Assembly (NCBI RefSeq): GCF_029541745.1
Contig: NZ_CP089746.1
Coordinates: forward strand, 5,775,559 to 5,839,558
Length of the DNA stretch: 64,000 nucleotides
Direction: 5' to 3'
Source: Streptomyces sp. LX-29
Lineage (GTDB): Bacteria > Actinomycetota > Actinomycetes > Streptomycetales > Streptomycetaceae
The position numbers and the translations under genes are program-made. The notes beneath the pieces were generated by a model. That model ran no database searches. It was not told the origin of the DNA and worked only from the letters and a program-made list of their open reading frames with translations. This document shows, one piece after another, positions 22,446 through 30,432 of the stretch (within the stretch, counting starts at the first letter, position 1; the number at the start of each line of letters is the position of its first letter).

Positions 22446-23849
22446 ATGGCGGACACCGGACGCTCCACCACGCCCGACGGCATACCCGACACACCCGATG
22501 CGACCTCCGCTCCGGAGGGGGCCCGGCCCGCAGGCCCGGCCCCCTCCGACGCCGCGGCTCCCTCCGGCACGACGGCCCGTTCCGGCGCCGTGGCCCCCTC
22601 CGATCCGGCCGGCCCCGCGCACACGCTCGCGCAGCGCCGCACCGGGCTGCTCACCACCCTCGTGCTGGGCGGCCTCACCGCGCTCCCGCCGCTCTCCATG
22701 GACATGTACCTCCCGGCCCTGCCCGAGGTCACCGACGCGCTGCACAGCCCCGCCGCCACCGTGCAGCTCACCCTCACCGCCTGCCTGGCCGGCATGGCGC
22801 TCGGCCAGCTGGTGGTCGGGCCGATGAGCGACAAGTGGGGCCGCCGCCGGCCGCTGCTCATCGGCATGGTCATCTACGTCCTGGCCACCGCCGTCTGCGC
22901 CTTCGCCACCAACGCCCCGCTGCTTGTCGGCTTCCGCCTGGTGCAGGGGCTCGCCGGGGCCTCCGGGATCGTGATCGCACGCGCCGTGGTCCGCGACCTG
23001 TACGACGGCGTGGCCATGGCCCGCTTCTTCTCCACCCTGATGCTGATCTCCGGCACCGCGCCGATCATCGCGCCCCTCATCGGCGGCCAGGTGCTGCGCT
23101 TCACCGACTGGCGCGGCATCTTCATCGTGCTCACCGTCGTGGGCGCCGTGCTCTCCGTCGTCGTCTGGCGCTGGCTGGACGAGACGCTTCCGCCCGAGCG
23201 GCGGCACAGCGGCGGGCTCGGCCAGGCCCTGCACACCATGCGCGGGCTGCTCGCCGACCGCGTCTTCGCCGGCTACACGCTCGCGGGCGGCTTCGCCTTC
23301 GCCGCGCTCTTCGCGTACATCTCCGGCTCCTCCTTCGTCATCCAGGAGATCTACGGCGCCTCCCCGCAGACCTTCAGCCTGCTCTTCGGGCTCAACTCGG
23401 TCGGCCTCGTCGCCTTCGGCCAGCTCAACGGCAAGGTGCTGGTCGGCCGGGTCAACCTCGACCGGGTGGTGACGGCCGGACTCGCCATCATCACCCTCGC
23501 CGCCGGCGTACTGCTGGTGATGGTCTCCGGGGTCTTCGGTCGGCCGGGGCTGGCACTCGTGGCGGGCGCGCTCTTCGTGCTCATGTCCGCCATGGGTCTG
23601 GTGCTGCCCAACACCAACGCCCAGGCGCTCCAGCGCGCCGGGCACGCCGCCGGCTCCGCCTCCGCGCTGCTGGGCACCGCCTCCTTTCTGGTCGGGGCGA
23701 TCGCCTCGCCGCTGGTCGGGATCGCCGGCGAGCACACCGCCGTGCCCATGGCCGCCGTCCAGTTGGGCTCCGCACTCGCGGCCGCGCTGTGCTTCGTGGC
23801 ACTGTGCCGCCCGTGGCAGCAGCAGAGCGACTACGAGCGGCAGGGCTAG
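22446..23849 (+). CDS. Multidrug efflux MFS transporter, Bcr/CflA type
   Basis: 467 residues from ATG 22446. After a Pro/Ala/Ser-rich cytoplasmic lead of about 60 residues come 12 predicted membrane helices. Family motifs: LPPLSMDMYLPALPEV in TM1, LGQLVVGPMSDKWGRRRPLLIG (MFS motif A) and VQGLAGASGIVIARAVVRDLYDG (motif C region). Bcr/CflA pumps export bicyclomycin, chloramphenicol, sulfonamides or cysteine by proton antiport. The long N-terminal lead is unusual for the family. The stop lies just before the serine hydrolase, so the two may be co-transcribed. Confidence 0.9.
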   Translation: MADTGRSTTPDGIPDTPDATSAPEGARPAGPAPSDAAAPSGTTARSGAVAPSDPAGPAHTLAQRRTGLLTTLVLGGLTALPPLSMDMYLPALPEVTDALHSPAATVQLTLTACLAGMALGQLVVGPMSDKWGRRRPLLIGMVIYVLATAVCAFATNAPLLVGFRLVQGLAGASGIVIARAVVRDLYDGVAMARFFSTLMLISGTAPIIAPLIGGQVLRFTDWRGIFIVLTVVGAVLSVVVWRWLDETLPPERRHSGGLGQALHTMRGLLADRVFAGYTLAGGFAFAALFAYISGSSFVIQEIYGASPQTFSLLFGLNSVGLVAFGQLNGKVLVGRVNLDRVVTAGLAIITLAAGVLLVMVSGVFGRPGLALVAGALFVLMSAMGLVLPNTNAQALQRAGHAAGSASALLGTASFLVGAIASPLVGIAGEHTAVPMAAVQLGSALAAALCFVALCRPWQQQSDYERQG

Positions 23850-23884
23850 CACGCGCGACAGCACTGGACGACCTGGTCCGCGAG

Positions 23885-25003
23885 GTGGTGAGCCTCCCCG
23901 CGTCGGTGCCTCCCGCGCCGATGCCTTCCGCGTCGGTGCCTCCAGCCCTTGAAGCGCGGCCCTGGTGTGCCGGAGCCGTCGTCTACGCCGGGCGGTCCCG
24001 GACCACCCTCGTCCACGAGGCCGTCGGCTGGGCGGTGCGCTATGCCTCCTACGACGCGGTGACCGACGGGGGCGTGGAGCTGCCCCCGGCCGCCCGGGTG
24101 CCCGCCCGGCCCGACACCCTCTTCGACCTCGCCTCGCTGACCAAGCTGTTCACCGCCGTCGTCGCCATGCGGTGCGTGGAGCAAGGCGCGCTCGACCTGG
24201 ACGGCCGCGTCGCCTCGTACGCCTCCGAGTTCACGGCCGCCGCCCGACACGGGATCACCCCGCGGCAGCTGCTCACCCACACCTCCGGGCTACGGCCCGA
24301 ACTGCCGCTGTACGCGTGCGCGGGCGAGGCGGAGCGGGAGGCGATGCTGCGTACGGAGGAGCCCGTGGGCGAGGTGGGGGCGGCGCGCGGCTACTCCGAC
24401 CTGAACCTGCTGATCCTGCAGCGGGTGCTGGAGCGCGTCACGGGCCGGCCGCTGGACGCGCTGGTGCGGGACCTCGTCACCGGGCCGCTGGGCATGGACG
24501 ACACTCGCTTCAACCCGCCGGCCGACCTCCTCCCGCGCATCGCCGCCACCGAGGACCAGCGACGGCCCTGGGCCAAGCTCGACCGGGGGATGCTGCGCGG
24601 GGTGGTGCACGACGAGAACGCCCATGCGATGGGCGGCGTGGCCGGGCACGCGGGGCTGTTCTCCACCGCCGGCGATCTGGCGCGGCTGTGCCGGGCGCTG
24701 CTGGGTGGCGGGGCGTACGAGGGCCGCCGGGTGCTGGCGGCGTCCTCCGTGGAGCTGATGCTGACCGCCCCGGGGCTGGGCTTCGAGGTCGACCAGCCGT
24801 GGTTCACGGGTGAGCTGGCGGGCCGGGGCGCGGCGGGGCACACGGGTTTCACGGGGACGAGCCTGGTCGTGGACCGGGCGACCGACTCGTTCGTGGTGCT
24901 GCTCGCCAACACCGTCCACCCACGGCGGCGGCCCCCGGCGAACGCACCGCGCGCGGCGGTGGCCACTGCCCTGGCGCGGGCCGTGGGAGCGGGGGCGGGC
25001 TGA
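23885..25003 (+). CDS. Serine hydrolase, class C beta-lactamase/PBP fold
   Basis: About 372 residues from GTG 23885 (GTG 23888 also possible; no good ribosome-binding site, so the start is uncertain). Conserved motifs: DLASLTKLFTAVVAM (SxxK nucleophile), YSDLNLLILQ (YxN) and GHTGFTG (HTG box). The family includes D-alanyl-D-alanine peptidases and esterases. No signal peptide is evident, suggesting an intracellular hydrolase. A repeated VPPAPMPSASVPPA stretch near the N-terminus comes from a short DNA repeat (GCGTCGGTGCCTCC). Confidence 0.85.
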   Translation: MVSLPASVPPAPMPSASVPPALEARPWCAGAVVYAGRSRTTLVHEAVGWAVRYASYDAVTDGGVELPPAARVPARPDTLFDLASLTKLFTAVVAMRCVEQGALDLDGRVASYASEFTAAARHGITPRQLLTHTSGLRPELPLYACAGEAEREAMLRTEEPVGEVGAARGYSDLNLLILQRVLERVTGRPLDALVRDLVTGPLGMDDTRFNPPADLLPRIAATEDQRRPWAKLDRGMLRGVVHDENAHAMGGVAGHAGLFSTAGDLARLCRALLGGGAYEGRRVLAASSVELMLTAPGLGFEVDQPWFTGELAGRGAAGHTGFTGTSLVVDRATDSFVVLLANTVHPRRRPPANAPRAAVATALARAVGAGAG

Positions 25004-25209
25004 GGCCGGCGCGTCGGGCGGCCCGCCCCGCGGACCCAGCGGGTTGGCGCCGCACGGGTGGGTGTGCGGCGGGGAGGACACCCGGCGCGGCGCCGGAAGG
25101 ACGCACGCACGGACAGGCGGGGAGGACTCCCGGCGCGGGCCGGAAGGGCCGGAAGGGGTGAGGGGGCGACCCCTCGGTCGGGCCCACCCGGACGGGTAAA
25201 CTCGTGCGA

Positions 25210-26217
25210 ATGCACGCATCCGCTTCCGAGGCCGCCCACACCGGCGACACCCTCCGCGCCACCCTGGCGCACCTGCTCGACGGCCTGCCGCCCCGGCAGG
25301 CGGCCCAGGCGGTGGAGCGGCTGATCGCGAACTACCGGGGGCGGATCCCGACGGACGCCCCGGTGCTGCGGGACCGATCGGACGTGGCCGCGTACGCCGC
25401 GTACCGGATGCCGGCGACGTACGAGGCGGTGTGCGCGGCGCTGGCCGCGTTCGCGGACGCGGTGCCGGACTGGGCGCCGGGCAGCCATGTCGACGTCGGC
25501 GGTGGGACCGGGGCCGCCACCTGGGCCGTGGCCGCGACCTGGGGCGGCGAACGGCCGGTGACCGTGCTCGACTGGGCGGAGCCGGCCCTCGCCCTGGGGC
25601 GGGAGATCGCCGCGGCGAACCCGGCGCTGAAGGCCGTCGAGTGGCGCCGCGCCCGCATCGGGGCGCAGCTCGCCGTCGACGCGGCGGACCTGGTCACGGT
25701 CTCCTACGTGCTCAACGAGCTCACCGAGGCCGATCGCGGCTCCCTGGTGGCCGCCGTCGCGGCCGCCGCGCAGGCCGTGGTGATCATCGAGCCGGGCACC
25801 CCCGACGGCTACGCCCGCGTCATCGAGGCCCGCGACCGGCTGGTCGCCGCCGGCTTCCACATCGCCGCGCCCTGCCCGCACAGCGCCGCGTGCCCGATCG
25901 TGCCCGGCTCGGACTGGTGCCACTTCGCGGCGCGGGTGAGCCGCTCCTCGCTGCACCGGCAGGTGAAGGGCGGCTCGCTGTCGTACGAGGACGAGAAGTT
26001 CAGTTACGTCGCCGCCACCCGCTTCCCGGTGGCGCCGGCGCCGTCCCGCGTGGTGCGCAAGCCCCAGATCCGCAAGGGACAGGTGCTGTTGGAGCTGTGC
26101 ACGGCGGAGGAGGGGCTGCGCCGGGAGAACGTCACCAAGCGGCACGGTCCGCTGTACCGTGCCGCCCGTGACGCCGACTGGGGCGACGCCTGGCCGCCCT
26201 CGGAGCCGCGCGACTAA
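25210..26217 (+). CDS. Rsm22-like small ribosomal subunit methyltransferase-family protein
   Basis: 335 residues. SAM-binding core: HVDVGGGTGAATWAVAA, VTVLDWAEPALALGREI and VTVSYVLNELTEADR. The C-terminal half has CPHSAACPI..SDWCHFAARVSRS, the four-Cys motif of Rsm22 proteins thought to bind an Fe-S cluster, then RKPQIRKGQVLLELCT. Yeast and human relatives act in mitoribosome small-subunit assembly; the bacterial substrate is unclear. The start looks leaderless: a TAAACT -10-like box at 25197-25202 lies 7 nt before ATG 25210, with no ribosome-binding site. GTG 25204 is the alternative. Confidence 0.85.
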   Translation: MHASASEAAHTGDTLRATLAHLLDGLPPRQAAQAVERLIANYRGRIPTDAPVLRDRSDVAAYAAYRMPATYEAVCAALAAFADAVPDWAPGSHVDVGGGTGAATWAVAATWGGERPVTVLDWAEPALALGREIAAANPALKAVEWRRARIGAQLAVDAADLVTVSYVLNELTEADRGSLVAAVAAAAQAVVIIEPGTPDGYARVIEARDRLVAAGFHIAAPCPHSAACPIVPGSDWCHFAARVSRSSLHRQVKGGSLSYEDEKFSYVAATRFPVAPAPSRVVRKPQIRKGQVLLELCTAEEGLRRENVTKRHGPLYRAARDADWGDAWPPSEPRD

Positions 26218-26259
26218 GCGGCTCTGGTGAAGTCGGCTGCGGTTCGGCAGCGCCCTGAA

Positions 26260-26288
26260 GGGGCGCGGGGAACTGCGCGACCAGCCAC
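26260..26288 (-). repeat. Dispersed intergenic repeat copy (GCGCAGTTCCCCGCGCCCC type)
   Basis: Read on the minus strand, this gives GTGGCTGGTCGCGCAGTTCC followed by CCGCGCCCC, the same sequence as in the 30.1-30.4 kb repeat block. I recognise it as a common Streptomyces intergenic sequence. It follows a gene end, so it may act in transcription termination. Confidence 0.6.
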
Positions 26289-26339
26289 AACGGGCCCGCA
26301 GGCGAACGACGGCCCGTCACGGCACTTCCCGCGGAGCCC

Positions 26340-27173
26340 TTAGGCGCGGAGCTCCTGGGTGCAGCACTTGACGCTGCCGCCGCCCTTGAGGAGCTCGCTC
26401 AGGTCCATGCCGATCGGCTCGTAGCCACGCTGCCGCAGCGGCTCGAAGAGACCCACCGCCGCCTGGGGCAGCAGGACGTGTCTGCCATCGCTCACGGCGT
26501 TGAGTCCGAGGGCCGCCGCGTCCGCCTCGGTGGCGATGAGCGCGTCGGGGAAGAGCCGCTCCAGCACGGCCCGGCTGCCAGGGGAGAACGCTCCCGGGTA
26601 GTACATGACCTCGGTGTCGGTGGAGTCGTCGAGCACGCAGAGCGCCGTGTCCAGGTGGTAGTAGCGCGGGTCGACCAGGTCCAGGCCGATGACCGGGCGG
26701 CCGAAGAACTCCTGGGCCTCGGGGTGGGAGAGCGGGCTGGAGCGGAAGCCCCGGCCGGCCAGCAGCCAGGAGGAGGTGACGGCGAAGTCACCCTCGCCCT
26801 CGTTGATGTGCTCCGGCTCGCGGACGTCCGTGTACCCGTGGGTGTGGAACCACTCGCGGTGCGCCACGGCCTCGCCGGTGCGCTCGGCGTGGGCGAACCG
26901 GGCGCCGAGGATCCGGCCCTCGACGACGGTGGCGCCGTTGGCCGCGTAGACCATGTCGGGCAGATCGCGGCGGGGTTCGAGCTCCGCGACGGTGTGGCCC
27001 AGGGCGCGGTACCGGTCCCGCAGGTCCTCCCACTGGGCGAGGGCGAGCCGGAGGTCCACCGGTTTGGCCGGGTCCATCCAGGGGTTGATGGAGTAGGTCA
27101 CCTTGAAGTAGGTGGGCGGGCACATCAGATAGCGGCGCGCGGTGGCGCGGCGCACGGTGGTACGCAAGGACAA
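26340..27173 (-). CDS. ddaH: Dimethylargininase (N-omega,N-omega-dimethylarginine dimethylaminohydrolase)
   Basis: 277 residues. Converts methylated arginine to citrulline and methylamines. Guanidine-modifying fold features: YFKVTYSINPWMDPAKPVD near the N-terminus, DMVYAANGATV, YHLDTALCVLDD (catalytic His) and the C-terminal GGGSVKCCTQELR with the nucleophilic Cys. The frame is open to 27206, but TTG 27173 has an AGGAG 6 nt upstream and begins (M)SLRTTVRRATARR, so I take it as the start. The DUF6243 gene upstream is 98 bp away on the same strand. Confidence 0.85.
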   Translation of the reverse strand: MSLRTTVRRATARRYLMCPPTYFKVTYSINPWMDPAKPVDLRLALAQWEDLRDRYRALGHTVAELEPRRDLPDMVYAANGATVVEGRILGARFAHAERTGEAVAHREWFHTHGYTDVREPEHINEGEGDFAVTSSWLLAGRGFRSSPLSHPEAQEFFGRPVIGLDLVDPRYYHLDTALCVLDDSTDTEVMYYPGAFSPGSRAVLERLFPDALIATEADAAALGLNAVSDGRHVLLPQAAVGLFEPLRQRGYEPIGMDLSELLKGGGSVKCCTQELRA

Positions 27174-27271
27174 GGGAGGCTCCTCACGAGGGTGTCGAGC
27201 GCGCACGTGGTTGCGTGCGCGCTCAGATCGTCCACCCTCGCGCCCCGCTACGCATGGACCGTACGGGTGGT

Positions 27272-27463
27272 CTAACTTTCCCTCAAAGATCCCCCGTCCC
27301 GGCCTTGTTGAAGCTTGCGCAGCAGCTCCCTTTTCTGCGCCAAGGGGTCCATACCGCCCCGTCCGCCCGCGCTGTCGCGGAGGCCGCCGCGCATCGCCGA
27401 ACGGGGGACGTTGGCGCGGGGTCCGCCGACGCCGAGCATCGCGCTTCCTTTGCCCTTGCTCAT
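27272..27463 (-). CDS. DUF6243 family small protein
   Basis: 63 residues starting MSKGKGSAMLGVGGPRANV, with an RGGMDPLAQKRELLRKLQ end that is the DUF6243 pattern. ATG 27463 is preceded by GAGGAG with 9-nt spacing; longer in-frame starts lack such a site. Function unknown; the protein is basic and probably disordered at its N-terminus. It is divergent from the TetR gene, and the inverted-repeat region between them should control both. Confidence 0.75.
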   Translation of the reverse strand: MSKGKGSAMLGVGGPRANVPRSAMRGGLRDSAGGRGGMDPLAQKRELLRKLQQGRDGGSLRES

Positions 27464-27539
27464 GCCGCTCATCTCCTCGGGGTCGTGCGTCATCACATGA
27501 GACGGTCCGTCTTGCGACGTCCGCCGAGATGAGTGTGAA

Positions 27540-27576
27540 GCGAGACGTATCGTCTTGTCAAGACGATACGTCTCGC
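27540..27576. promoter_or_regulatory. TetR operator: perfect 17-bp inverted repeat
   Basis: GCGAGACGTATCGTCTT (27540-27556) and AAGACGATACGTCTCGC (27560-27576) are perfect complements around GTC, 23 bp before the TetR start. A related shorter dyad, AGACG-GTC-CGTCT at about 27500-27512, lies nearer the divergent DUF6243 gene. These fit autorepression and co-control of the divergent gene. Confidence 0.8.
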
Positions 27577-27599
27577 CTCGTGCTTGGTACATTGAATCC

Positions 27600-28211
27600 A
27601 TGGCCAACAAGACAGCCCCCGACGCCAGCCGCCGCAGCGAACGCTCCCGGCGCGCGATCCTCGACGCCGCCCTCGAACTCGTCGGCGAGGTCGGCTACCC
27701 GAAGCTCACCATCGAGGCGATCGCCGCCCGCGCGGGCGTCGGCAAGCAGACCATCTACCGCTGGTGGCCCTCGAAGGCCGCCGTGCTCCTCGACGCCTTC
27801 ATCGCGCTCACCGAGGAGGCCGCGGGCGGCCCGGACGTCGAGTACGAGATCCCGGACACCGGGGACCTGGAGGCGGACCTCAAGATGGTGCTGCGGGCCA
27901 CCGTCGACGAGATGTGCGACCCCCGGTACGAGCGGGCCTCCCGCGCGCTGGCCGCCGAGGGCGTGATCAACGCCGAGCTGGCCGTCCAGTTCGTGGAGCG
28001 GGTCCTGGAGCCGCAGCTCCAGCTCTATGTGAAGCGGCTGCGCGCCGCCCAGGAGGCCGGACAGGCGGACCCCTCGTTCGACCCCCGGATCGCCCTGGAG
28101 CTGCTGGTCGGCCCGCTGGCCCACCGCTGGCTGCTGCGCACCCGCCCGATGACCCACGCGTACGCCGACGCGGTGGTGGAGCTGGCGCTGCGCGGCATCA
28201 CCCCGCGGTAG
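27600..28211 (+). CDS. TetR/AcrR family transcriptional regulator
   Basis: 203 residues from ATG 27600. The helix-turn-helix is clear: RRAILDAALELVGEVGYPKLTIEAIAARAGVGKQTIYRWWPSKAAVLLDAF, in the variant with YRWW. The C-terminal ligand domain resembles TetR_C_11-like regulators. Its start lies next to a perfect 17-bp inverted repeat, a near-certain operator. Likely targets are itself and the divergent DUF6243 (and perhaps dimethylargininase) genes; the inducer is unknown. Its stop overlaps the convergent GDPD gene end by 14 bp. Confidence 0.9.
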   Translation: MANKTAPDASRRSERSRRAILDAALELVGEVGYPKLTIEAIAARAGVGKQTIYRWWPSKAAVLLDAFIALTEEAAGGPDVEYEIPDTGDLEADLKMVLRATVDEMCDPRYERASRALAAEGVINAELAVQFVERVLEPQLQLYVKRLRAAQEAGQADPSFDPRIALELLVGPLAHRWLLRTRPMTHAYADAVVELALRGITPR

Positions 28212-29115
28212 TCCGGTAGCGGGCGGCCACCGGGGTGCGCGTCAGCAGCCCCGGGGCGTCCGTGATGATGCCGTCGCAGCCCAGCTCCAGCATCCGGTCG
28301 CGCGCCCCCGGGGTGTTCACCGTGTGCGCCCACACCCGCGGGATGCCCGAGCGCAGCGCCCGCCGCAGGTCCCGCTCCCGGGCCCGGTGGTCCACGTCCA
28401 GCACTTTGACGAAGCCCCGCCAGGCCGCCGGGTCGTCACCGCGCAGCTGCGCGGCCGAGCGCCACAGCTGTGCCATCAGCCCCAGCCCGGCGGCCTCGCG
28501 CGCCACCTCGGGCGAGTTGGTGTTGACGAAGACCGAGCGGGTCAGCCGGCGCTCCTTCACCAGCTCGGCGAGGCGGGGCAGCCCGGCCGGGTCCTTGGCC
28601 TCGATCATCAGCCGCCTACGGCCACCGAACCGGTCCAGCACCTCGGCCACCGTCGGCGGCGCCTCGGGCACCCAGTCGCTCGGCAGGGACGGGTCCGGGC
28701 GCAGCACGACCCGTCGCCACTGGGGGAGGGTCAACCGGTTCACCGGGCCGCTCTGGAAGGTGGTGCGGTCCAGGGTCGCGTCGTGCATCACCACCGGTGT
28801 CCCGTCCCGCAGCACCCGGCTGTCGAAGTCCAGCACCTGGGCCTCGCCGCGTACGAAGGCGGTGGTCAGGCCGGCCATGCTGTTCTCCGGCACCTCCAGC
28901 GCGCCACCCCGGTGCGCGGTGTAGGTGACGCGCGGGAGCGCGGGCAGCGAGCGGGAGCTGTGGCCGGGTGTGCGCCGGGCCCGGTGGTCGTGCGCCCGCT
29001 CGGCCTCCAGTTGCCGTCCACGCTGCCGTTCTCGCTGGATCGGGGCGGCCGGACCGATGATCGGCAGCGAGAGTGCCAGCATGACGACGCCCGCGAGCAG
29101 AGATCTTGCGACCAT
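28198..29115 (-). CDS. Glycerophosphodiester phosphodiesterase, secreted
   Basis: 305 residues from ATG 29115 (no clear ribosome-binding site). The N-terminus MVARSLLAGVVMLALSLPIIG is a signal sequence. GDPD motifs: TAHRGGALEVPENSMAGL (HR and E), LDFDSRVLRDGTPVVMHDATLDRTT (E/D and H), LMIEAKD and the terminal CDGIITDAPGLL. It splits glycerophosphodiesters into glycerol-3-phosphate and alcohol outside the membrane. The first metal-binding motif reads LDFDSRVL where E-x-D is usual, a conservative change. The gene is convergent with the TetR gene. Confidence 0.88.
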   Translation of the reverse strand: MVARSLLAGVVMLALSLPIIGPAAPIQRERQRGRQLEAERAHDHRARRTPGHSSRSLPALPRVTYTAHRGGALEVPENSMAGLTTAFVRGEAQVLDFDSRVLRDGTPVVMHDATLDRTTFQSGPVNRLTLPQWRRVVLRPDPSLPSDWVPEAPPTVAEVLDRFGGRRRLMIEAKDPAGLPRLAELVKERRLTRSVFVNTNSPEVAREAAGLGLMAQLWRSAAQLRGDDPAAWRGFVKVLDVDHRARERDLRRALRSGIPRVWAHTVNTPGARDRMLELGCDGIITDAPGLLTRTPVAARYRTTAG

Positions 29116-29294
29116 AAAAGGAACGCTAGGCGTGAGAATTCGGTTATGCCCGGTAATGGTGCCCGGAAGACAAGTGTCTCGGCCACCCCGGATGCGGACA
29201 CCGGCCACCTCGGGAGCAGGATGGTGGCAGCATTGATCGGGTAACCGGGTGGTTGGCGATGCGCCGTAGAGCGAGCCGTTAAGCGAGGCGATAG

Positions 29295-30035
29295 ATGGAA
29301 CGCAAGGGCAGGTTCTCCCAGTGGCTGCGCCGACCGAGGGGCGGAGCCGGCGGCGATTCCGGCCCGGGCGCGGGCGCGGCGGGCGCCCGCGCGGACCTGC
29401 TGCTGGCCGCTGCCGCAGCCGGTTTCCCGCTCGCTCCGGCCGCCCATCCGGACGGCTACGGCTGTTCGTGTGACCGCATCGGCTGTCCCACCCCGGCCCG
29501 ACATCCCATCTCCTTCGCCTGGCAGACACAGGCCACCACGGACGCCGAGAAGGTCGGCCAGTGGCTGAACAGCCAGCCGGAGGCCAACTTCATCACCGCC
29601 ACCGGCATCACCCACGATGTGCTGGACGTCCCCGCGGACGCCGGGCGACAGGCCTTGGAGCGGCTCGGCGAGGCGGGCGTCGAGGTGGGCCCGGTGGCCA
29701 CCACCAGCGCGGATCTCCACGAAAGCCGGATGCTCTTCTTCACCGCCACCCGCGGTACCCCCGAGGACGAGGACGAGTGGTGGCCCTGCGAGCTGGACTG
29801 CCACCCCGAGACGATGGACGAGCACCCGCTGCTGCGCTGGCACTGCCGGGGCAGCTATGTGCTGATGCCGCCGGCCCGACTGCCGGGTGAGGGGCACGTG
29901 GCCTGGCTGCTCGGCCCCGAGCGGCCGCTACCCGACCCGCTGACCCTGCTGGAGGCGCTCACCGACGCCTGCGCCCAGTACGCGGGCGACCAGCAGGAGC
30001 AGCACGGTACGGCGGCGTGGCCGATGGGGCGCTAG
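29295..30035 (+). CDS. Prim-pol-domain protein (bifunctional DNA primase/polymerase type)
   Basis: 246 residues from ATG 29295. After a short basic lead, LLLAAAAAGFPLAPAAHPDGYGCSCDRIGCPTPARHPISFAWQ gives the N-terminal motif of actinobacterial prim-pol-type proteins with a Cys cluster (CSCDRIGC) that may bind zinc. It continues with NFITATGITHDVLDVP (the DVxxP strand normally bearing catalytic acids) and later RWHCRGSYVLMPPARLP. Streptomyces encode several such stand-alone proteins near XRE or efflux genes and their activity is unproven. No helicase or primase partner is encoded nearby. Confidence 0.7.
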   Translation: MERKGRFSQWLRRPRGGAGGDSGPGAGAAGARADLLLAAAAAGFPLAPAAHPDGYGCSCDRIGCPTPARHPISFAWQTQATTDAEKVGQWLNSQPEANFITATGITHDVLDVPADAGRQALERLGEAGVEVGPVATTSADLHESRMLFFTATRGTPEDEDEWWPCELDCHPETMDEHPLLRWHCRGSYVLMPPARLPGEGHVAWLLGPERPLPDPLTLLEALTDACAQYAGDQQEQHGTAAWPMGR

Positions 30036-30129
30036 CCGGTTCGGGCTGGCGCCCGGGCGCCTCGTGAGGGGGGTGCCGTGCTGTCGGGGTGCCGCGGTGT
30101 CGGGGTGCGGTGCTGTCGGGTGCCGCGGT

Positions 30130-30420
30130 GGGTTGTCGGTTGGCTGCGGGTTGGTTGTGGCTGGTCGCGCAGTTCCCCGCGCCCCTTGGGGGCGTGCCCC
30201 GACCCTGGGATCCGCTCCGCGGAGGGGCCGCACTGCCGCGATGGGTTGTCGGTTGGCTGCGGGTTGGTTGTGGCTGGTCGCGCAGTTCCCCGCGCCCCTT
30301 GGGGGCGTGCCCCGACCCTGGGATCCGCTCCGCGGAGGGGCCGCACTGCCGCGATGGGTGGTCGGTTGGCTGCGGGTTGGTTGTGGTTGAGCGCGCAGGT
30401 CCCCGCGCCCCTTCGGGGCG
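30130..30420. repeat. Tandem duplication, 113 bp x 2.6, in a 397-bp non-coding gap
   Basis: Units begin at 30130, 30243 and 30356 (GGGTTGTCGGTTGGCTGCGG). The first two are virtually identical; the third is partial and diverged, ending near 30420. Each unit contains the dispersed GGTCGCGCAGTTCCCCGCGC element found at 26260 and a GCGCCCCTTGGGGGCG hairpin. There is no gene in 30036-30432. It may terminate the prim-pol and lipoprotein transcripts that converge here. Confidence 0.9.
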
Positions 30421-30432
30421 CAGGGGTCGGGG

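Noticed and set aside
22412..25003. An 863-residue plus-strand frame leading into the serine hydrolase
   Set aside because: Its first two thirds are antiparallel-frame shadow of the Bcr/CflA pump (no hydrophobic pattern); only the part after about 23885 has hydrolase motifs.
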